From Rhodospirillaceae bacterium (GTDB lineage: Bacteria; Pseudomonadota; Alphaproteobacteria; UBA8366), in NCBI GenBank assembly GCA_002722095.1, contig PBKG01000002.1, positions 245,550 through 309,549 on the forward strand: DNA of 64,000 nucleotides, given 5' to 3'. Positions 52,333-60,582 of this stretch are shown piece after piece; position 1 is the stretch's first letter, and each line of letters begins with the position of its first letter. The notes beneath the pieces are model-generated. The model saw only the letters and a program-made list of their open reading frames with translations. It did not search any database and was not told the origin of the DNA. Made by a program: the position numbers and the translations under genes.

Positions 52333-52920
52333 GTGGGGCGACTCCTTATATGGGTAATTTGCCTGACTCTTTTGTGGGGGCCGGTCGCGGCAAAAGAGGA
52401 TGTCGTGCTGATGGGTGTGCCGGCCACCTCGTTTTCCAAATCCAGCGACAGGGCGTTACTCGTTTACAGCTCGACAACCCGACATCCGCCGACTCACGTT
52501 AAAGCGGTCTCGTGGCTTCGTTATTTGCCGGATAAACAGGATTTTGATCTCAAAAAAGGCTTCGTCACCAAATGGATTGGCGCGGATGAAAAGGAGGCAA
52601 AAGCACTGGAGGACGGTGAAAGGTTTCGCGCCTTATCGGTCGTCCCCGGCTCGTACGCGCTGCAATCGATAATCACTTTGAAAGACGGCAAGATGCGGCG
52701 TATTCACGCCAAGCAATCAACACAGGTGATCAATCTGGAAGCCGGCAGGGCATACTTTTTGAACGATATCGTGTTCAAATGGCAGATGAAAAATGTCGGA
52801 GACAGGCCGGATCACAAAGTAATAAGGCGTGATCTTACGAAATGGCTGCAGATAAAAACCGAGTATAAGATAGAAAAATTATTACAATCGCGCCCAACTA
52901 TTAATATAATAAATAGATAG
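52333..52920 (+). CDS. Exported hypothetical protein, 195 aa
   Basis: Not recognised. GTG 52333 lies four bases after the gcdH stop with GGGGTAGGG just upstream, and gives a signal peptide RLLIWVICLTLLWGPVAA-KE. The mature part is beta-rich and lysine-rich (AVSWLRYLPDKQDFDLKKGF, LSVVPGSYALQSIITL, KQSTQVINLEAGRAYFLND), suggesting a small carbohydrate- or peptide-binding-like sandwich, without clear family. The last 20 codons are very AT-rich and run into AT-rich DNA shared with the end of gloB. Confidence 0.65.
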   Translation: MGRLLIWVICLTLLWGPVAAKEDVVLMGVPATSFSKSSDRALLVYSSTTRHPPTHVKAVSWLRYLPDKQDFDLKKGFVTKWIGADEKEAKALEDGERFRALSVVPGSYALQSIITLKDGKMRRIHAKQSTQVINLEAGRAYFLNDIVFKWQMKNVGDRPDHKVIRRDLTKWLQIKTEYKIEKLLQSRPTINIINR

Positions 52921-52980
52921 ATATATTTATTACTTATAATTTATTGTAAAATAATTTAGAAATTGTCTTTTCTTAATCGT
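52861..52980. other. AT-rich island at the convergent gene ends
   Basis: By direct count 23 of 120 bases are G or C (19%). It covers the 3' ends of the 52333 gene and of gloB, both coding, and the short gap between them. Confidence 0.75.
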
Positions 52981-53726
52981 ACTTCTGTAAATACACTCAG
53001 ATCGTCTTTGTCTTCGAATCCAATTACTTCTCGAATTTCTTCGCTGTTTACGCGAAGGAATGGGTTGGTGGCGAGCTCGTCGCCGAGCTGGGAGGGCACG
53101 GTATATCGGTCTTGCTCTCGCAGTTTTTTGACCTCTTCCACACGGTCGACCAGCGCCTGATTGCCTGGCTCGACGCTGAGTGCAAATTCGCCATTAGCCT
53201 TGGTGTACTCATGACCGCAATAAATCCAAGTTTCTTTCGGCAATTTCATCAACCGCGACAGCGAGTCCCAAAGTTGTTCCGCGGTGCCCTCCAATATCCG
53301 GCCGCAGCCCATGGCAAACATGGTGTCGCCGCAAAACAGCGCGTCCGACTCTTCGAACCAGAAGGCAATATGGCCAACCGTGTGGCCCGGTGTTTCGTAG
53401 ACCAGTGAGTCAGCCCCGCCGAAGGAATAAGTATCTCCTTCGCCCACTTCGATATCTATGCCGGGTATACGGTGCGCGTCGATGCCGGCGCCGACGACCG
53501 TGCAACCGGTTGCTTCCTTTAGCGCCAGATTACCACCGGTATGATCGCCGTGGTGGTGGGTGTTGATAATATGGGTGAGTTTCCAGCCTTTGTCGGCAAG
53601 CGCGGCTTGCACGGGTTCGTGCTCTGCGGGATCGATAACCGCCGTCAGGCCCGCTTCCGCCTCGTGTATGAGGTATACGTAGTTGTCACTGAGTGCGGGG
53701 ATTTGGTGTATTTCGAGCTTCGCCAT
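52956..53726 (-). CDS. gloB: Hydroxyacylglutathione hydrolase (glyoxalase II)
   Basis: 256-residue metallo-beta-lactamase-fold enzyme that hydrolyses S-lactoylglutathione to lactate and glutathione. Metal motif NTHHHGDHTGG (THxHxDH), ETPGHTVGHIAFW, FCGDTMFAMGCGRI, and YCGHEYTKANGEFAL with the C-terminal HAGH-C region are all present. Cytoplasmic. It lies 122 bases after the TPP-enzyme gene on the same strand; a functional link to it is not obvious. Confidence 0.95.
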   Translation of the reverse strand: MAKLEIHQIPALSDNYVYLIHEAEAGLTAVIDPAEHEPVQAALADKGWKLTHIINTHHHGDHTGGNLALKEATGCTVVGAGIDAHRIPGIDIEVGEGDTYSFGGADSLVYETPGHTVGHIAFWFEESDALFCGDTMFAMGCGRILEGTAEQLWDSLSRLMKLPKETWIYCGHEYTKANGEFALSVEPGNQALVDRVEEVKKLREQDRYTVPSQLGDELATNPFLRVNSEEIREVIGFEDKDDLSVFTEVRLRKDNF

Positions 53727-53848
53727 CTTTGCCTCACCTTGGGCTATCCCGTTCTGAACTATTAGAGGTCGGGTATATCATGGTGGTTAAAATAGTTCAT
53801 CTTACCATTCGTTAGTCGGTAGATCTGCGGGATCAGGTTTTTCTACGC

Positions 53849-55453
53849 CTAGTGCCCCGAACCCGATGGCGCCGGCAAACCATCGATCTCAACATTGATG
53901 CAAGCCGGTTTACCGCTGGCCAAAGCGTCCGCAAAGGCACCTGCCAAGTCAGCAGAGGCGGAAACATGATCGCCGTGGCAGCCCAGACCAATTGCCGCTT
54001 CGTTGTATTGGGTCGGGTTCAGTTCGCAGCCATAAAGGCGTTGGTCGCCATAGTCGCGGAGCTGAATCTGATATTCCGCGTTCCAGCGGGCATCGTTGCC
54101 GATTACTGCGATGAAATTGGTTCCGTAGCGTTGGGCGGTCTCGAATTCGGCAAAATGGAACCCGGCGGTGCCGTCGCCCATCAGAACGATGACTGTTGCC
54201 TCGGGTCGCGCGATTTTAGCCGCGAATGCATAGCAAAGTCCGCCGCCAATGGCTCCGCCGGGCCCATTGATCACCCGCGTCGGAGCTGAAATTGTCGCTT
54301 GCGCCCATTGTCCAAATTCGCCGCCGTCGACGATCAGGATTGGATCGTCCGCTTGATCGATTACCTCTTGGACCGCCGCGCCGAGTTTGGCCGGGTGAAT
54401 CGGTGTGGAGGCGTCTTCGGGCGTATTTCCTCGGGCGGAGATTGCGGCTGACACATCAGCGCGCCAAGCACGGCGGTCGGTTGCGGATTGAAGATCGCAC
54501 AAGGCCTGGCCCAGCAGTTCGGGATCGGCCACATAGGCGGCGTGTAGTCTCGCGCCGAGCGCCCGGCGAGCACGGCTCAATTCCGATACGTCGGGGTCCG
54601 CAATGATGAAACGACAGTTTTCATCTATTGCCGGTGATTGAGCAAAACCGGTGGTGAAGTCCAGACGCTTGCCGAGTGAAAGAACCAAATCGGCTTGTTT
54701 GAACATTTCCGAAAAATCGCCGAGTGCCGGATCGTTTAATCCACGCGGGCTTTCCATCGGAATTACAGGCACATCGATCGCGTCGGCTAATGAATCGATC
54801 GAAATTTCAGCTCTGGTTCGGTTGAGGCGCGGGCCGGTGATCAGCAACGGTTTTTCGGCAACCTTGAGAGTTTCAGCGATGGCGTCGAGCATTGCCGGGC
54901 TCGGCGCTTTTCGTAAAGGCTGATAACTGTCGTCCGAGGGCAGGGCGACATCGCCGACATCCGTATTCAAAAGATCGAACGGTAGCGCCAAATGAACCGG
55001 GCCCGGTCTCCCAGAACAGGCGATATGGATAGCGTCGGCTATGTCTTGGCCTAGGCCCTCTGCAGTTTCCGACCTGAAGGAATGCTTAGTAAATGGCGTC
55101 GAGGCGGTGACCTGATCCATTTCCTGGAAGGAACCTTTGCCATCTGCGGCACGGGGAGAATCACCGCTCAGCAGAAGAACAGGGCTTTCGGCCATGCCGG
55201 CGGAATAAAGCGGGGACAAGGCGTTTGCGAAGCCGGGTGCGGCTGTAACCAATGCCACCCCGACCTTTCCAGTAAGCTGGGCCCAGCAATCGGCCATGTA
55301 GGTAGCTGCTGCTTCGTGGCGCACATGGTAGAGCGCGATCTCTGCGTCGATACACGCATCGAAGATGGGCATTATCTGGTTTCCCGATAGCGCAAAGACA
55401 TCCTTCACGTCGGCACGCTCGAGCGCTCTAGCAATAAGATCGGCCCCTCGCAT
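53849..55453 (-). CDS. Thiamine diphosphate-dependent enzyme (acetolactate-synthase-like)
   Basis: 534-residue ThDP enzyme. N-terminal PYR domain with cofactor Glu in YHVRHEAAATYMADCWAQLTG, central domain around residues 190-320, and C-terminal PP domain with the GDGTAGF...N metal motif (VLMGDGTAGFHFAEFETAQRYGTNFIAVIGND). It belongs to the broad ALS/oxalyl-CoA decarboxylase/benzoylformate decarboxylase group; no small regulatory ALS subunit is present, so branched-chain synthesis is unlikely. AGGAG precedes ATG 55453. It follows the transhydrogenase gene by 12 bases, so a 2-oxoacid is the likely shared intermediate (inference). Confidence 0.88.
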   Translation of the reverse strand: MRGADLIARALERADVKDVFALSGNQIMPIFDACIDAEIALYHVRHEAAATYMADCWAQLTGKVGVALVTAAPGFANALSPLYSAGMAESPVLLLSGDSPRAADGKGSFQEMDQVTASTPFTKHSFRSETAEGLGQDIADAIHIACSGRPGPVHLALPFDLLNTDVGDVALPSDDSYQPLRKAPSPAMLDAIAETLKVAEKPLLITGPRLNRTRAEISIDSLADAIDVPVIPMESPRGLNDPALGDFSEMFKQADLVLSLGKRLDFTTGFAQSPAIDENCRFIIADPDVSELSRARRALGARLHAAYVADPELLGQALCDLQSATDRRAWRADVSAAISARGNTPEDASTPIHPAKLGAAVQEVIDQADDPILIVDGGEFGQWAQATISAPTRVINGPGGAIGGGLCYAFAAKIARPEATVIVLMGDGTAGFHFAEFETAQRYGTNFIAVIGNDARWNAEYQIQLRDYGDQRLYGCELNPTQYNEAAIGLGCHGDHVSASADLAGAFADALASGKPACINVEIDGLPAPSGSGH

Positions 55454-55465
55454 TCTCTTCTCCTG

Positions 55466-56773
55466 TTACCAATACCGCATTGAGTTGCGGAACATATCTT
55501 CCAGTTCCGATCGGTCGAAATCTTTTGGTCCGTTCTCCATCAGGCGGCGCTGCGGGAAGGACTTTTCGACCAATGCCGGCAAATCCTCTTCGCTGTAGCC
55601 GACACCCATCAAACCGTTCGGCATATCACATGCGCGCATCAACTCGACGACGCGTGCAGCCAGAATCTCTCCCCCGTCCTCTGTCGCCGCTCCGGATATG
55701 TCGGCACCGAATGCCTCCGCCGCTTTTAGGTGACGGTCAGGGCATGCGTCGCTCATGAAGCGAAATACGGCGGGTGCGTTCACGATGACCGAAATACCGT
55801 GGGGAACCATCGGATGGTTGCTTTGCCAGCCGGCGGCTCGATAGTCGCGAACCAGGCCGGCAACCGCATAGGACATGCCATGGGGCACGTGGCAACCGGC
55901 ATTTCCGAAACCGATCCCCGCCAGCATGCCGGCAAACATCAGCTGTTCCATGGCATCGATTTCCGAAGGATTTTTAACGCCCGCGATGATGTTCTCACCG
56001 GTAACTCTGATCGCTTCCGTGCAGGCGATATCGCTATAGGGATTGGCGCCTTGGCTTAAGGGACGAGCGGATGGGTTTGCGGGTGCAGGCCGTTGGGTGT
56101 AGGGGCGGGCGGTCAGTGATTCGACCGCATGGCTGAAGACATCGAAAGCGTTCGCGGCGACGATGTCGGCAGGCAGCGTCACAAGTGAATTCGGGTCGAG
56201 CACGCCAAGCGACGGGCGAAGCGCAGCGTGAGCTATGCCGGTTTTCGCTTCCATTTCCAACAGATCGAATATCGCGATACCCGTACATTCGCTGGCGGTG
56301 CCGAACGTGGTCGGGCAGGCTATATGAGGTTTTAACGCTCCCGGTACCGGCCTTCCTTCACCGATCGGTGCATTAACGTAAGCTAGGAAGTCGGCGGGAT
56401 GAGTGGTGTAAAGGTTAGAGGCCTTCGCGGTGTCGATGGTCGAGCCGCCGCCGAGCGATACGAAGCCGTCGAAATCGCCCTTTCGGGCAAAATCTGTACC
56501 TGCCTTGAAAGACCGGTCCGTGGGTTCGACCTCGATCTCGTCGAAAATTGCGAAGTCGACGCCAGCTTTCTTGAGGGTTTCTACGGCAATGGCCGCCGGT
56601 TTTAACTTTGCCACACGCGGATCGACGTAAAGCGCGACCCGGCGCATCCCGAGCGCAAGAGCGTCGTCACCTATTTCAGCGAGGCATCCGCGTCCCAGCT
56701 TGATTTTCGGCGCCTCGACGGAGAACGCGGTATCGCCGGTCGGGCTCTGTTGAAAATAATCCGAAAATGTCAT
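55466..56773 (-). CDS. Hydroxyacid-oxoacid transhydrogenase (iron-containing alcohol dehydrogenase family)
   Basis: 435-residue Fe-ADH family enzyme. ATG 56773 gives a normal N-terminus (TAFSVEAPKIKLGRGCLAEIG); the frame upstream to 56863 is rejected. GGGSTIDTAKASNLY binds the nucleotide, PTTFGTASECTGIAIF and the long insert RPAPANPSARPLSQGANPYSD are marks of the HOT (ADHFE1) branch, and FSHAVESL, GNAGCHVPHGMSYAV and MVPHGISV carry the iron ligands. HOT enzymes oxidise 4-hydroxybutyrate with 2-oxoglutarate as acceptor. Operon with the ThDP enzyme. Confidence 0.85.
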   Translation of the reverse strand: MTFSDYFQQSPTGDTAFSVEAPKIKLGRGCLAEIGDDALALGMRRVALYVDPRVAKLKPAAIAVETLKKAGVDFAIFDEIEVEPTDRSFKAGTDFARKGDFDGFVSLGGGSTIDTAKASNLYTTHPADFLAYVNAPIGEGRPVPGALKPHIACPTTFGTASECTGIAIFDLLEMEAKTGIAHAALRPSLGVLDPNSLVTLPADIVAANAFDVFSHAVESLTARPYTQRPAPANPSARPLSQGANPYSDIACTEAIRVTGENIIAGVKNPSEIDAMEQLMFAGMLAGIGFGNAGCHVPHGMSYAVAGLVRDYRAAGWQSNHPMVPHGISVIVNAPAVFRFMSDACPDRHLKAAEAFGADISGAATEDGGEILAARVVELMRACDMPNGLMGVGYSEEDLPALVEKSFPQRRLMENGPKDFDRSELEDMFRNSMRYW

Positions 56774-56920
56774 GCTTTCTGGCGGTCCCCGGATGGTGAT
56801 TTTTTTGCCATTGGCGGATTTTATTACGGTCGAACGGTTGAACCTCGCCCGCCGCAGGCGCAATATAATAGGATAAAAGGCGTTAAAAGATTCTTTTTTG
56901 AAGCCGCAACAGGTTGGCGC

Positions 56921-57898
56921 ATGTCAGAACAAGAAAAACCGGACGTTCCCCCCGAATTTTTTCCGAAACCTGAGGATTATTCCTTCGATTTGGAGGAAAA
57001 GCTCACCGGCGTATTGGCAGTACGGTCGCAAATGGGGGTGGATGCGGTTACCGCCAGTCATCTTGGCACCGAGCGGGAAGGGCATGGGGTTCTGATTAGT
57101 GAATCCGGCCTTGTATTGACTATCGGGTATCTGATTACCGAGGCGGAGACGATCTGGCTGATCGATGCATCAGGCGGAGCGACGCCGGCTCATACGGTCG
57201 GTTATGACCAAGAAACCGGCTTCGGATTGGTGCAGGCACTTGGTCGTTTGAATGTGCCACATTTGGAGATCGGCGATTCAAATGCATTGATGGTAGGCGA
57301 TCCGATTGTGATCGGCGCCAGCGGCGGGATTGAAAAATCGGTTGCGGCCAGTGTTGTTTCGAAACGCGAATTCGCCGGTTATTGGGAATATGTGCTCGAC
57401 GAAGGAATTTTTACCGCGCCCGCGCATCCGTTCTGGGGCGGGTCCGGTGCCATTGACCGGGATGGCAATCTCGTTGGCATTACCTCGTTGTTCGTACAGC
57501 AGGCATTGCCCGAAGACACACCCTTCCATGGCAACCTCATCGTGCCAATCGATCTTTTTAAGCCGATTATGGACGATCTCTTGCAATTTGGTCGGGTACA
57601 AAAACCGCCGCGTCCGTGGCTCGGAATCATTATGAGTGAAATCCAGAATGCGCTCGTGGTCGCCAATATCAACGACCGTGGCCCGGCAAAGACCGCCGGT
57701 TTGCAAATCGGCGATATCATACTGGGCGTCAATGGCGATCAAGTCGATGATTTGCCGTCCCTTTTCCGTAGCATTTGGCGCGTCGGCGAGGCCGGCGTCG
57801 AAGTGCCACTGGTGATTGTTCGCGATGGCGAAGTGATGGAGATCGGTATCCCTTCGGTCGATCGCCGCTCGGTACTGAAATCGCCGCAGCTTCACTAG
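56921..57898 (+). CDS. HtrA-like PDZ protein with degenerate protease triad
   Basis: 325 residues from ATG 56921 (a longer frame to 56750 has no support). Trypsin-like double barrel about 28-215 and PDZ domain about 233-312 (PWLGIIMSEIQNALVVANINDRGPAKTAGLQIGDIILGVNG). Compared with HtrA, the catalytic His region TNNHVV is TIGYLI (Tyr70 at or next to the His place), the Asp region TDLALLK is TGFGLVQ (Gly100), and only Ser175 in GGSGAI remains. It should therefore be a non-proteolytic binder or sensor. No signal peptide: the N-terminus MSEQEKPDVPPEFFPK is soluble. The dioxygenase gene starts two bases after its stop. Confidence 0.8.
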   Translation: MSEQEKPDVPPEFFPKPEDYSFDLEEKLTGVLAVRSQMGVDAVTASHLGTEREGHGVLISESGLVLTIGYLITEAETIWLIDASGGATPAHTVGYDQETGFGLVQALGRLNVPHLEIGDSNALMVGDPIVIGASGGIEKSVAASVVSKREFAGYWEYVLDEGIFTAPAHPFWGGSGAIDRDGNLVGITSLFVQQALPEDTPFHGNLIVPIDLFKPIMDDLLQFGRVQKPPRPWLGIIMSEIQNALVVANINDRGPAKTAGLQIGDIILGVNGDQVDDLPSLFRSIWRVGEAGVEVPLVIVRDGEVMEIGIPSVDRRSVLKSPQLH

Positions 57899-57900
57899 AC

Positions 57901-58896
57901 ATGCCGTCGACATATCAAATCGATGACGCCAGCGTCTGGCGCGGTGTCGATTTTCCCGAAGCCCGAAGCTGGGTCGAACGGTTTTCTGATCAAATGTTAT
58001 CCGAAATGGATGCGGCCCTTTGTACCTATCAGGCGACCGGCAAGGCAGCCTGGCAGGCGACGCCGGAAGCATTCCCAATACCGTCTTGCGGTCCGCTGCT
58101 GAATCGCGCTTTCGAAGCATTGGATAGCGGGACAGGATTCGCGGTGTTATCGGGCCTGCCGGTCGATGATTACTCCTATGATGAAAATCTTATCCTTTAT
58201 TGCGGCTTACTTAGTCACCTCGGTCGCATCGTGGTTCAGAACTATGAAGGTCAGAGCATTGTTGATGTGGTCGATAAGGGAGTTGAATACAGCCATCGGG
58301 CGCGCGGTTATTCCTCTAACAAATTGTTGCCCTTTCATACGGACGGCGCGGACTTCGCCGGACTTCTCTGTCTCGGCAAAGCGGCCGATGGCGGTGCGAG
58401 TCTCATTGCCAGTGCGCCACAAATTTTTAACGAGATTGCCGCAGAAAGGCCTGATGTTCTCGAGACCTTAATGCGGGGTTATTACCATCACCGGCGCGGC
58501 CAACATGAACCTGATGAAGATCCGCTCTCTCCGGAGCGGGTTCCGGTCTTTGCCTTTCATAACGAGCTGCTGCATTGCTGTTACAACCGCAATCCGATGG
58601 AATGGGTCGAGAAAGAGGGCATGACGCTGTCGGACGCGGAGGTGGAGGCATTGAACCTACTCGATGCGATCACCGCGCGAGAGGATATCCAGCTATCGTT
58701 GCAGCCGGAGAAGGGCGATATCCAGCTGATCAATAATTATTTGATCCTGCATTCGCGGACCGGGTATCGGGACGGGCCTGATGAAAAACGCCACATGGTG
58801 CGGGTCTGGCTAGATAATGCCAAGGGGCGCCGTAACGGCTATAGCCTGCTCGATCTCTACGTCCCGAAAGAAAGTCGCTATCAAGCGGCGGAATAG
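57901..58896 (+). CDS. TauD/gamma-butyrobetaine-hydroxylase-type 2-oxoglutarate dioxygenase
   Basis: 331-residue Fe(II)/2-oxoglutarate oxygenase. The facial triad is visible as FHTDGADF (HxD, around residues 143-150) and the distal His in LILHSRTGYRDGP, whose Arg should bind 2-oxoglutarate. DDYSYDENLILYCGLLSHLGRIVVQNYEG is the N-terminal jelly-roll part. ATG 57901 follows the PDZ-protein stop by two bases; the upstream extension lies inside that gene. The family hydroxylates small acids and amines (taurine, butyrobetaine); the substrate is unknown. Confidence 0.88.
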   Translation: MPSTYQIDDASVWRGVDFPEARSWVERFSDQMLSEMDAALCTYQATGKAAWQATPEAFPIPSCGPLLNRAFEALDSGTGFAVLSGLPVDDYSYDENLILYCGLLSHLGRIVVQNYEGQSIVDVVDKGVEYSHRARGYSSNKLLPFHTDGADFAGLLCLGKAADGGASLIASAPQIFNEIAAERPDVLETLMRGYYHHRRGQHEPDEDPLSPERVPVFAFHNELLHCCYNRNPMEWVEKEGMTLSDAEVEALNLLDAITAREDIQLSLQPEKGDIQLINNYLILHSRTGYRDGPDEKRHMVRVWLDNAKGRRNGYSLLDLYVPKESRYQAAE

Positions 58897-58898
58897 TT

Positions 58899-59963
58899 TT
58901 AAGCTCCGCCTTTGACTTTTTCTGCGACACCGGCACCAAAGGCATCGGTGCCGAGCGATCCGCCGAGATCAGGTGTGCGGCCATCTTTGTCACTCAACTG
59001 GTCGTCTATCGCCTCGTCGATGCGTTTCGATGCCTCGAGCAGTTCCGGCCGGTCATGACGGATGCCGAGCGTATCCAACAACATGGCAACGGACAGTATC
59101 ATCGCGGTCGGATTGGCGATGTTCTGACCGGCTATGTCGGGGGCGGCCCCATGAGCTGCCTGGGCCATGGCATTTTCATCGCCCGCATTAACCGAGGGAC
59201 CGAGACCCAGCCCACCTGATAGTTCCGCCGCCAGATCGGAAATGATGTCGCCAAACAGATTGGTGGTGACGATAACGTCGAAGTAATCCGGTTTGCGCAC
59301 CAACAGCGCGGTCATCGCATCTACGAAATACTCGTCCACCTCGACTTTGTAGTCGGACGCGACTTCCTTGCAGATGTCCACGAAGAAGCCATCTGACATG
59401 GTGAGCACATTCGATTTGTGGACGATGGACAGGAGGCCTCGCCGTTGAACTGCTAGTTCGCAGGCTTGTCGGGCGATGCGTTCGCTGCATTTGCGCGTAA
59501 TGCGCCGTACCGATATTGCCATGTCTTCGGTCGGCATGAACTCGCCGCCGCCATCATGCATGTTGCGAACCGCATAAAAGCCTTCGGTATTTTCCCGAAA
59601 GATCACCAGATCCATCGCCTTCACGTGGGCCGGTACACCGGGACGAATTTTGGATGGCCGTATATTGGCGTAAAGATCGAGGTCACCGCGGAGTTTTCCA
59701 GACGGATTGATGCCGCCAGTCTCGGGTGCCGGATAGATCGCGGTGTCGGCAGGGCCGAGAATGACTCCATCAGCGGCGACCACTTTCTCCCACGTATCGT
59801 CGGGTATGGTCGTGCCGTTCTTTTCCAAGCTCGTGAGGCAGCTTTCGGCGGTTTCGAGTTCAAGACCTAGATTGAAACGATGGTCGGCGGCTTTCACCAC
59901 CTCGACCGCTGCGTCGACGATTTCGGGTCCTATTCCATCGCCTTCGAGAATGACAATTTTCAT
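58899..59963 (-). CDS. Isocitrate/isopropylmalate dehydrogenase family protein
   Basis: 354-residue metal-dependent beta-decarboxylating dehydrogenase. N-terminal MKIVILEGDGIGPEI, substrate region RPSKIRPGVPAH and FRENTEGFYAVRN, Lys in VHKSNVLTMSDGFF, metal Asp cluster TTNLFGDIISDLAAELSGGLGLGPSVN, and AHGAAPDIAGQNIANPTAMILS. Substrate could be isocitrate, isopropylmalate, homoisocitrate or tartrate; leuCD is not nearby. ATG 59963 overlaps the stop of the upstream lipoprotein gene as ATGA, so it is translated with it. Confidence 0.9.
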   Translation of the reverse strand: MKIVILEGDGIGPEIVDAAVEVVKAADHRFNLGLELETAESCLTSLEKNGTTIPDDTWEKVVAADGVILGPADTAIYPAPETGGINPSGKLRGDLDLYANIRPSKIRPGVPAHVKAMDLVIFRENTEGFYAVRNMHDGGGEFMPTEDMAISVRRITRKCSERIARQACELAVQRRGLLSIVHKSNVLTMSDGFFVDICKEVASDYKVEVDEYFVDAMTALLVRKPDYFDVIVTTNLFGDIISDLAAELSGGLGLGPSVNAGDENAMAQAAHGAAPDIAGQNIANPTAMILSVAMLLDTLGIRHDRPELLEASKRIDEAIDDQLSDKDGRTPDLGGSLGTDAFGAGVAEKVKGGA

Positions 59964-60550
59964 GGATTGTTTTTCTTCGCTGTGTTTCGGGTTGCGGTTT
60001 GAGCAGCGGCTTGCTGCAGTCGTCTGGAGACGTGATCGTCCCAGGTGATGTACCAGCCTTCGCCCCGGTCGCACAGCATCAAATCCTCGCGTGCGAACAT
60101 GGCGCTATAGTCGATTTGAATATTGATTACCGGATTGGGGGATTTGGCTGGGCGTTGGTCACTACGGATCCAGCGGCATTTCCCGTCGAAAAAGTCCACG
60201 ACGGGGCTCATGGCGGTAAGAGTGCCCGCATTTCCCGTGTGCGGATTTTTCCAATTCATTGGTTTGCCCGTCGGCCCCGCCAGTACTCGTTCGAAAACAG
60301 GGTCCATGATGCGGCTGTCGCGTTTGGCTAGGTAGCCCGACGTCAGTAATCCGACTCCCAACCCCGCAACACCGAGCCCTGCGGCACCGGCGGCTCCGCC
60401 CAGCGTATACCCACTGGCAGCACCGACGACGCCAAGTACGGCGGGCGCCCCCACTCGGTCGGGGTTCTTTTGCACATAATCCGTGGCCGATTGACAGCCT
60501 ACGAGGGACAATGTGGTTGCGAAACAAATCGAAATAGCGTGCGGTTTCAT
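59960..60550 (-). CDS. Putative lipoprotein with glycine-zipper segment, 196 aa
   Basis: Signal MKPHAISICFATTLSLVGC with lipobox LVGC (Cys19). Residues about 35-75 are Gly/Ala-rich (GVVGAASGYTLGGAAGAAG and on), a glycine-zipper hairpin as in the Rickettsia 17-kDa antigen and related outer-membrane lipoproteins. The C-terminal half contains CRWIRSDQRP and MLCDRGEGWYITWDDHV, possibly a disulfide-linked small beta domain. Family resemblance is approximate. Middle gene of the LLM oxidoreductase-lipoprotein-dehydrogenase operon, an odd mix. Confidence 0.75.
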   Translation of the reverse strand: MKPHAISICFATTLSLVGCQSATDYVQKNPDRVGAPAVLGVVGAASGYTLGGAAGAAGLGVAGLGVGLLTSGYLAKRDSRIMDPVFERVLAGPTGKPMNWKNPHTGNAGTLTAMSPVVDFFDGKCRWIRSDQRPAKSPNPVINIQIDYSAMFAREDLMLCDRGEGWYITWDDHVSRRLQQAAAQTATRNTAKKNNP

Positions 60551-60582
60551 GGATTGACCATACGGTGTCTAGGTATCCGGCC

